37,515 bases of DNA from NCBI GenBank assembly GCA_021780435.1, contig JAJXYV010000055.1, positions 1 through 37,515 on the forward strand, in the 5' to 3' direction. Shown piece by piece: positions 32,023-37,515 of this stretch. Under the pieces are notes generated by a model. It saw nothing but the letters and a program-made list of their open reading frames with translations. It searched no databases and was not told the origin of the DNA. The translations under genes and the position numbers were made by a program. The first letter of the stretch is position 1; every line of letters begins with the position of its first letter. This DNA comes from Pseudomonadota bacterium (lineage in GTDB: Bacteria > Pseudomonadota > Alphaproteobacteria > Rhizobiales > Beijerinckiaceae).

Positions 32023-33702
32023 ATGAAGACGAAATTAATGGCGGCTGTCGCTGTCGTGGCGATCATGGCGTCCGCCGGCGTCGCGACTGCGCAGACCGCG
32101 GACGATGTGGCCGCTCTCAAGGCCCAGGCCGCGGCGCTGAAGAAGCAAAACCAGGCGCTCGAGCAGCGCCTCAACAAGATCGAGAAGCAGCAGGCGAAGG
32201 AACAGGCTGTTCTCGCGCGTCAGCCGGCCCCCGCTGCCGCCGCCGCCCCCGCGACCGCCGGTTCTTTCGTCGCGCAGGCCTCGAACCTGCCCGGCCAGCT
32301 TCTGAACGGCGACGGTCCGCTGACCTGGAACGGCATCACCGTTTTCGGCACGTTCGACACGGGCCTCTCTTACGCTTCGCACGGCGCGCCGATGAGCGGC
32401 GGCTTCTACGCCGGCGACACCTATATGCAGAAGTTCTACAATCATGCGATGTGGAACATGGCGCCGAGCGGTCTGTCGCAGACGACGCTTGGCATCAAGG
32501 GTGAAGAAGAGCTGATGTCCGGCGTGTCGGGCGTGTTCTACGCTTCGACCGGCATCAACCCGCAATCCGGCCAGCTCGCCAACGCCCCGGGCTCGCAGGT
32601 CGCCAATAACGGCATCCCGCTTTACAACCAGTCGATGAACATCGACGGCACCCGCGGTGGTCAGCCCTTCAATGACCAGTTGTATGCCGGTCTCTCGTCG
32701 AAGACCTTCGGTCAGCTGACCTTCGGTCGTCACAAGACCTTCTCGAACGATCTGCTTTCGACTTACGATCCGGCCGGCGCCGCTTATAACTACTCGCCGA
32801 TCGGCTATTCGGGGACGCCGGTCGCGGGCCTCGGCGAGACCGACCTTGGTCGTGAAGACAATACTATGAAATATCGGGTCGCCTTCCCGCTCTTGGCCAC
32901 GGGCGTGAACGCGCATGTGGGCGGCATGTACAAGTTCGCTTCGGGTACGGCGGGCTATGGCAGCACCGGCGTTGTCGGCAATGGCTGCGGCGGCACCACC
33001 TATGCCACCGCGCTGCCGTGCAGGCTCAACGACACCGGTTATCAGATCAACGCCGGCGCCCAGTATCAGGCTCTCGAACTGGATGGCGTCGTCAGCCACT
33101 TCAATCAGGCGCTGACCTACGGCACGCTCGGCACCGGCACGACCAACGTCCTCGGCGTGAACCAGATCAACCTCGGCAACCCGGGCCTGGCGGGCACGAT
33201 CGCGGATATCACGAGCTTCATGCTCGCCGCCAAATACACCTGGAACCAGTTCAAGTTCTACGCCGGCTACGCCAACGACCATTATTCGAATCCGAATGAC
33301 CCGATGGGCGTTGGCGCGAACACCGGCACGGGCGATTACGCTGTCATCACCGTGAATAACACGGCGTTCCCGAACAACAAGGTTCTGCAGACGATCTGGG
33401 GCGGCGTGAAATACGCCTATGATCCCAAGACCGAATTCACGCTCGCCTATTATTTTCTGGACCAGAACTCCTTCGGCACGGCCAAGGCCATGGCGACCCA
33501 ATGCTCCGGTCAGTCGACCAAGCAGAACGGCGCGTGCTTTGGCACCACGAGCGTCGTCTCCGCTTATGTCGACTACCACTTCACCAAGCGGTTTGACGCT
33601 TACGCCGGCTTGATGTGGAGCGGCGTGACCGGCGGCATGGCGTCCGGTTACCTCTACACCAGCAACTGGGCTCCGTCCGCGGGCATTCGCTACACCTTCT
33701 GA
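32023..33702 (+). CDS. outer-membrane porin with N-terminal coiled coil (paralogue 1)
   Basis: A 559-residue porin. Signal peptide residues 1-23 (MKTKLMAAVAVVAIMASAGVATA). Residues about 25-65 are a predicted coiled coil of Ala/Leu/Lys/Gln/Glu heptads (VAALKAQAAALKKQNQALEQ), likely the periplasmic trimer stalk. The barrel follows from about residue 100 (LTWNGITVFGTFDTGLSYAS), with alternating aromatic strands and a C-terminal GIRYTF ending in Phe for BAM recognition. Loop 3-like and PxSGQLAN segments are shared with the next porin. ATG 32023 is chosen because GGAGA lies upstream and it begins the signal. A strong terminator follows. Confidence 0.9.
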   Translation: MKTKLMAAVAVVAIMASAGVATAQTADDVAALKAQAAALKKQNQALEQRLNKIEKQQAKEQAVLARQPAPAAAAAPATAGSFVAQASNLPGQLLNGDGPLTWNGITVFGTFDTGLSYASHGAPMSGGFYAGDTYMQKFYNHAMWNMAPSGLSQTTLGIKGEEELMSGVSGVFYASTGINPQSGQLANAPGSQVANNGIPLYNQSMNIDGTRGGQPFNDQLYAGLSSKTFGQLTFGRHKTFSNDLLSTYDPAGAAYNYSPIGYSGTPVAGLGETDLGREDNTMKYRVAFPLLATGVNAHVGGMYKFASGTAGYGSTGVVGNGCGGTTYATALPCRLNDTGYQINAGAQYQALELDGVVSHFNQALTYGTLGTGTTNVLGVNQINLGNPGLAGTIADITSFMLAAKYTWNQFKFYAGYANDHYSNPNDPMGVGANTGTGDYAVITVNNTAFPNNKVLQTIWGGVKYAYDPKTEFTLAYYFLDQNSFGTAKAMATQCSGQSTKQNGACFGTTSVVSAYVDYHFTKRFDAYAGLMWSGVTGGMASGYLYTSNWAPSAGIRYTF

Positions 33703-33736
33703 TCGGCCTGCCTCCAGGCGACAGATCCCGAAATGG

Positions 33737-33768
33737 AATCCCGCGAGAGCAATCTCGCGGGATTTTTG
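33737..33768 (+). terminator. rho-independent terminator of porin 1
   Basis: AATCCCGCGAGA and TCTCGCGGGATT form a perfect 12-bp stem (33737-33748 with 33753-33764) around a GCAA tetraloop, followed by TTTGTTT. It starts about 35 bases after the porin stop. Confidence 0.92.
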
Positions 33769-34065
33769 TTTATGTGCTTGCGGGCCCCGCTTTTTTGGTG
33801 TGGTAAATCTGTTACATAAAGCCGAATAAATTTTACAACGATCTCACTCAGGCAGTGTTTGCCGAAAAAAAAGACAGAAAATGGATTGTTTGCAGGGTTT
33901 CTAAGCAAATGGCCATAACAGTGGCAAATAGCGGGCCTTTTCATGATGTTATTCTGTTGCTAAACCTCTCCATATGCATTGAGCAAGCGTCGTTCGCGAT
34001 ATAGTCGCATTACGAGATGAGGCTCGTCCTCAGTCGACGCCTCTTGCCCAGGATTGGAGCAGTCG
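33769..34065 (+). promoter_or_regulatory. AT-rich promoter region between the two porin genes
   Basis: About 300 bases, clearly richer in A+T than the flanking genes, with no supported gene. A short hairpin GCGG-GCC-CCGC followed by six T residues (33780-33796) may back up the terminator. GTTTGC and GCAAAT arms (around 33887 and 33906) form a weak inverted repeat. The separate terminator and this gap indicate that the second porin has its own promoter, which I cannot place exactly. Confidence 0.5.
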
Positions 34066-35799
34066 ATGAAAAGATATCTGTTGGCCGCCGTCGCCCTCTC
34101 GGCCGTGATGACCTCCGCCGGCATGGCCTGGGCGGATTCCGCCGACGACATCGCCGTGATAAAGGCCCAGGCCGCGGCGCTCGCAAAGCAGAACGCGCTT
34201 TTGGAGCAGCGCCTCAGGAAGCTCGAACAGAAGCAGGTCCTTCAGCAGAAGGCCGTCGAAAGGAATGAAGCGCGGCAGCCGGCGGCGTCCGCGGTCCAGC
34301 CGGGCGCAACCGGCGCCTTCATGGCGCAGGCCTCGACGGTTCCCGGCCAGCTCCTGAACGGCGAAGGGCCGCTGACCTGGAATGGCATTACCCTTTTCGG
34401 CACGATCGACGCGGGCGTTGGTTATGTCAGCCACGGCCTTCCCGATAATGGGCAGAACTATGAGGGCCAGTCCCTCATCAACAAATATACCAATCAGGCG
34501 CATTGGGGCGTCGCCCAGAACAACCTGTCGCAGACGACTTTGGGCGTGAAGGGCGAGGAAGAGTTGCTCCCCGGCTTGTCGGGCGTCTTCATGGCCTCGA
34601 CCGGCATCAATCCGCAATCGGGCCAGCTGGCCAACATGCCGGGCACCATGGTCTCGAACCAGGGCCTGCCGCGAACCGCCTATTCCTTCTCGGGCGACGG
34701 CGGACGCGGCGGCCAGGCCTTCAACGACCAGCTCTATGCGGGTCTGTCGTCCAAGGACTTCGGCCAGCTGACCTTCGGACGCCATCGTCCGTTCTCGGTC
34801 GATATGGTCATCGGTTACGATCCGACGGGCGCCGGCTATTCCTTCTCGCCGATCGCTTATAACGGGCAGTTCGCGCAGGGCCTCGGCGCGACCGAGGACG
34901 CGCGCTGGGACAATTCGCTGAAATATCGGGTGACCTATGGCCCGGTGCATGCCGGCGCCATGTATAAATTCGCCGATGGCAACGGCGGCTGCAATTATGT
35001 CGGCGCACCCGCCGTCGCCGGCACGGTCCAGACCTGCTATCCGACCAACAACACGGCCTATCAGTTCAATCTCGGCGGCAGCTATGGCGCGCTCGACATC
35101 GATGGCGTGTTCGGCGTCTACCACGACGCCGTCGTGATCGCCGGCGGCAATGCGCCGCTCAGCGCCGCGCAGCTCGCCGGGGCCAGCGCCTTCGTCAGCA
35201 ACACGGGCCTTACCGTCAATTCGACCGGCAACAACTTCAACAGCCTGCAGGCGCTGATCTCGGACAATACCGGATTCGCCATAGCTGCCAAATATACCTG
35301 GAACCAGTTCAAGTTTTTTGCGGGCTATGCCCACGACGAACTGCAGAATCCGTCCGATAACGTTGGCATTGGCGCCGACAACCAGCAGGGCGGTTATATG
35401 CTCAGCTCGGTCAATAATGATTTCTATACGCATCCCAAGGTGTTGCAGACTTTTTGGACGGGCGTCCGCTATGCCTATAATGACAAGACCGATATCGTCG
35501 GCGCCTATTACCACGTCAGCCAGAACCAGTTCGGCACCGTCTATCAGAACATGACTTGCTCCACGGCCGCGACACAGAACGCCAAGGCCGCGCAATGCGC
35601 CGGCGCGCTCGACGCGGTTTCCGCCTATCTCGATTACCATTTCACCAAGCGGTTCGACGTTTATACGGGTCTGGAAGTGTCGACCGTCAATGGCGGCATC
35701 GCCGGCGGCACCGTGTCGGCCACGGGCAAACTCAGCGCTCTCGGCTTCAATTATCTGACCAACTGGGCGCCAGTGGTCGGCGCGCGCTTCACCTTCTGA
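34066..35799 (+). CDS. outer-membrane porin with N-terminal coiled coil (paralogue 2)
   Basis: A 577-residue porin clearly homologous to the gene before it. Signal peptide about 1-23 (MKRYLLAAVALSAVMTSAGMAWA), coiled coil about 27-65 (IAVIKAQAAALAKQNALLEQ), then a barrel beginning LTWNGITLFGTIDAGVGYVS and ending GARFTF. Shared blocks include QTTLGVKGEEEL, STGINPQSGQLAN and FNDQLYAGLSSK; the surface loops differ in length and sequence, as expected for different permeability. ATG 34066 follows GGAGC. The two porins probably arose by tandem duplication and have separate terminators. Confidence 0.9.
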   Translation: MKRYLLAAVALSAVMTSAGMAWADSADDIAVIKAQAAALAKQNALLEQRLRKLEQKQVLQQKAVERNEARQPAASAVQPGATGAFMAQASTVPGQLLNGEGPLTWNGITLFGTIDAGVGYVSHGLPDNGQNYEGQSLINKYTNQAHWGVAQNNLSQTTLGVKGEEELLPGLSGVFMASTGINPQSGQLANMPGTMVSNQGLPRTAYSFSGDGGRGGQAFNDQLYAGLSSKDFGQLTFGRHRPFSVDMVIGYDPTGAGYSFSPIAYNGQFAQGLGATEDARWDNSLKYRVTYGPVHAGAMYKFADGNGGCNYVGAPAVAGTVQTCYPTNNTAYQFNLGGSYGALDIDGVFGVYHDAVVIAGGNAPLSAAQLAGASAFVSNTGLTVNSTGNNFNSLQALISDNTGFAIAAKYTWNQFKFFAGYAHDELQNPSDNVGIGADNQQGGYMLSSVNNDFYTHPKVLQTFWTGVRYAYNDKTDIVGAYYHVSQNQFGTVYQNMTCSTAATQNAKAAQCAGALDAVSAYLDYHFTKRFDVYTGLEVSTVNGGIAGGTVSATGKLSALGFNYLTNWAPVVGARFTF

Positions 35800-35833
35800 T
35801 CCCTCTCCCGCGAGCGACTTGGGCTTGTCTGCA

Positions 35834-35867
35834 CCCGCGCGCCGCCGGCGCGCGGGATTTTCATTTT
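35834..35867 (+). terminator. rho-independent terminator of porin 2
   Basis: CCCGCGCGCC-GCC-GGCGCGCGGG, a perfect 10-bp stem with a three-base loop (35834-35856), followed by ATTTTCATTTT. It begins 34 bases after the stop codon. Confidence 0.88.
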
Positions 35868-35883
35868 CCGGCGCCCCGCGCGA

Positions 35884-35918
35884 GTCTTGCCAATTGCCGG
35901 CGCCGCGGTTAGCAAGAC
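35884..35918 (+). promoter_or_regulatory. hairpin in the leuB leader
   Basis: GTCTTGC (35884-35890) pairs with GCAAGAC (35912-35918); the stem can extend by a few pairs past one mismatch, and the loop is GC-rich and self-complementary. CGCAGTTTTCC follows, so it has a weak terminator or attenuator look. It sits 36 bases before the leuB start. Confidence 0.35.
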
Positions 35919-35954
35919 CGCAGTTTTCCGAACACCGCGACCACGAGGGGAATC

Positions 35955-37061
35955 ATGGCGAGCTACAAGATCTTTTTGCTGCCGGGCGACGGCATCGGTC
36001 CCGAAGTGACGGCCGAAGTCGAAAAGGTCGCCAAGGTCATTGCCGACGCGGGCCTCGCCAGCTTCGAATTCGAGAAGGGCCTCGTTGGCGGATCGGCCTA
36101 TGACGCCCACGGCAAGGCGATCAGCGAGGACGACATGGTCCGGGCGCAGGCCGCGGACGCCGTGCTGCTCGCCGCCGTCGGCGGCCCGAAATGGGCCAAT
36201 GTCCCTTATGACGTTCGTCCCGAGGCCGGACTGCTGCGGCTGCGCAAGGACCTTGGCCTGTTCGCCAATCTTCGTCCCGCCGTCTGTTATCCGGCGCTCG
36301 CCGACGCTTCCGCGCTCAAGCGCGAGATCGTCGAGGGCCTCGACATCATGATCGTGCGCGAATTGACCGGCGGCGTCTATTTCGGCGAGCCCAAGGAGAT
36401 CATCGACCTTGGCAACGGCCAGAAGCGCGCGATCGACACTCAGGTCTACGACACCTACGAAATCGAGCGCATCGCCAAGGTCGCCTTCGAACTCGCGCGC
36501 AAGCGCAACAACAAGGTCACCTCGTCGGAAAAGCACAATGTGATGAAGTCCGGCGTCTTGTGGAAGGAAGTCGTCACCGAGGTCCACAAGGCCGCCTATG
36601 CGGACGTTCAGCTCGAACATATGCTCGCCGACGCCCTCGGCATGCAACTCGTCCGCTGGCCCAAGCAGTTCGACGTGATCGTCACCGACAATCTGTTCGG
36701 CGACATGCTGTCGGACGTGGCCTCCATGCTGACCGGCTCGCTCGGCATGCTGCCGTCGGCCTCGCTTGGCGAGGCGGACGCGAATGGCAAGCGCAAGGCG
36801 ATGTACGAGCCCGTCCATGGCTCGGCGCCGGACATTGCGGGGAAGGGGATCGCTAATCCGATCGCCATGATCGGCTCCTTCGGCATGGCGCTGCGTTATT
36901 CCTTTGGCCTTGGCCAGGCCGCAGACCTCATCGAAAAGGCGATCGCCGACGTTCTCGCGTCGGGCCTGCGCACCGCCGACATCAAGGGCGACGCCGCGTC
37001 CTCGATCTCAACCTCGGCCATGGGCGACGCCATCGTCGCCGCCCTGCGCAAGTCGCTCTGA
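35955..37061 (+). CDS. leuB: 3-isopropylmalate dehydrogenase
   Basis: A 368-residue enzyme of leucine synthesis: NAD-dependent oxidation and decarboxylation of 3-isopropylmalate to 2-oxoisocaproate precursor. Seen: [15 protein letters not shown] at the N-terminus, [10 protein letters not shown], the substrate arginines in [29 protein letters not shown], the catalytic Tyr and Lys ([10 protein letters not shown] and [11 protein letters not shown]), [12 protein letters not shown] with the metal aspartates, and [18 protein letters not shown] for NAD binding. GAGGGGA precedes the ATG. Length and motifs are typical of alphaproteobacterial LeuB. No other leu gene lies in the window. Confidence 0.97.
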   Translation: MASYKIFLLPGDGIGPEVTAEVEKVAKVIADAGLASFEFEKGLVGGSAYDAHGKAISEDDMVRAQAADAVLLAAVGGPKWANVPYDVRPEAGLLRLRKDLGLFANLRPAVCYPALADASALKREIVEGLDIMIVRELTGGVYFGEPKEIIDLGNGQKRAIDTQVYDTYEIERIAKVAFELARKRNNKVTSSEKHNVMKSGVLWKEVVTEVHKAAYADVQLEHMLADALGMQLVRWPKQFDVIVTDNLFGDMLSDVASMLTGSLGMLPSASLGEADANGKRKAMYEPVHGSAPDIAGKGIANPIAMIGSFGMALRYSFGLGQAADLIEKAIADVLASGLRTADIKGDAASSISTSAMGDAIVAALRKSL

Positions 37062-37064
37062 CCA

Positions 37065-37096
37065 AAAAAAGCCGGCCCCCGCCTGTTCGCGCGGGG
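37065..37096 (-). terminator. rho-independent terminator of the GyrI-like gene
   Basis: On the minus strand a GC stem (CCCCCGC with GCGGGGG, extendable by a G-U pair) within 37073-37097 is followed by CCGGC and seven T residues (37071 down to 37065). It lies between the convergent leuB and GyrI-like genes and serves the latter. Confidence 0.75.
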
Positions 37097-37097
37097 G

Positions 37098-37515
37098 TCA
37101 CTTCAGGAAGACGTGGATGTCGACCTGAAAGTTCGTGTCGCCGGAATCCTTGGCGTCGTTGAGATATTCCTCGGCGAAGAGATTGCGGGCTTCGAGCCCC
37201 TTCTCGTCGAGATAGGCGGTGATCGCCTCGTAGGTGGCGTCAATATCGTCATAGGCGCCGCGATGCTGGAAGCGCAGCGCCTTGCCGCTTGGCGTCTGCG
37301 CCAGCGTGACGTCGGCGCCCAGATCCGGCTTGGCGTCGGCGGGCGAATCCACCGGCAGCATGGCGTCGAATTTGAAGCCGGCGTCGTCGGTGTCGGTGAA
37401 GACGGCCATCGGCCGGCCATTCTCCTTCAGGCCGGCCTTCTGCGCGGCGGCGCGCAGTTTCGCGATCGCTTCGTTGATCTTGGCGTAGCCATCCTCCCAG
37501 CTTGCGGCGCCACGG
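37098..37515 (-). CDS. GyrI-like/AraC-effector-binding domain protein, 5' end outside the window
   Basis: The C-terminal 138 residues of a longer gene; the frame stays open to the window edge (ending ASWEDGYAKINEAIAKL at the upstream side), so the ATG inside at 37409 is not the real start. The visible part matches the GyrI-like small-molecule-binding fold: AVFTDTDDAGFKFDAMLPV, ALRFQHRGAYDDIDATYEAI with the conserved H-x-G-x-Y/D-x-I pattern, and a final VDIHVFL strand. Such stand-alone domains bind hydrophobic ligands. The missing N-terminus may carry a signal peptide or a second domain. Convergent with leuB. Confidence 0.8.
   Translation of the reverse strand, partial: RGAASWEDGYAKINEAIAKLRAAAQKAGLKENGRPMAVFTDTDDAGFKFDAMLPVDSPADAKPDLGADVTLAQTPSGKALRFQHRGAYDDIDATYEAITAYLDEKGLEARNLFAEEYLNDAKDSGDTNFQVDIHVFLK

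Noticed and set aside
32035-33579. Long antisense frame over porin 1 (and a similar one over porin 2)
   Set aside because: Composition is typical of a shadow frame and the two antisense products mirror porin homology only.
33780-33796. Second terminator-like hairpin (GCGG-GCC-CCGC then six T) after porin 1
   Set aside because: The stem is only four base pairs; the 12-bp stem just upstream already explains termination.

Overview
The window looks like chromosomal DNA of a GC-rich alphaproteobacterium, most likely Hyphomicrobiales (Rhizobiales) and possibly the Beijerinckiaceae/Methylocystaceae group. The basis is the strong GC bias, the LeuB and inorganic pyrophosphatase types, and two porins with an N-terminal coiled coil before the barrel. 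The placement is inferred from family resemblance. No rRNA, tRNA, CRISPR array, insertion sequence or phage gene was found.

Layout. 1-5.7 kb: a small unknown gene, then gst, queG (tRNA queuosine) and an SDR gene in a tight row, then a YgiQ-type radical SAM gene and trxA. 5.7-11 kb, mostly minus strand: ydfG-like SDR; cdh-fmdB-isoprenylcysteine methyltransferase-like operon; a phosphopantetheinyl transferase; a ParF-like ATPase with a small tryptophan-rich partner; and a Gfo/Idh/MocA dehydrogenase. 11.4-13.8 kb: a WbpE/GnnB-like aminotransferase divergent from that dehydrogenase and preceded by about 43-bp tandem repeats, then ppa and a GNAT acetyltransferase. 13.8-20 kb, minus strand: two overlapping glycosyltransferase genes, exbB-exbD-tonB and glk. 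20.7-30.5 kb, plus strand: SulP transporter, OmpR-type response regulator and histidine kinase (all overlapping), then a tripartite RND efflux system in the order pump, adaptor, outer-membrane lipoprotein. 30.5-37.5 kb: a cysteine-rich protein with an internal duplication, a small secreted protein, two paralogous porins, leuB and the 3' part of a GyrI-like gene.

How the genes may work together. Much of the window concerns the cell envelope: lipid A or O-antigen amino-sugar synthesis (dehydrogenase and aminotransferase), glycosyl transfer, TonB energisation, efflux, porins and phospholipid turnover (Cdh). The two-component pair sits directly before the efflux operon and is a natural candidate regulator of it. 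A 17-bp inverted repeat lies exactly between the -35 and -10 boxes of the glycosyltransferase operon, and its 13-bp core recurs upstream of exbB. This is the clearest undescribed regulatory signal seen. Other points of interest are the ParF-like ATPase with its unusual partner, an RND pump lacking the TM10 lysine, the 43-bp repeats, and the duplicated four-cysteine protein.
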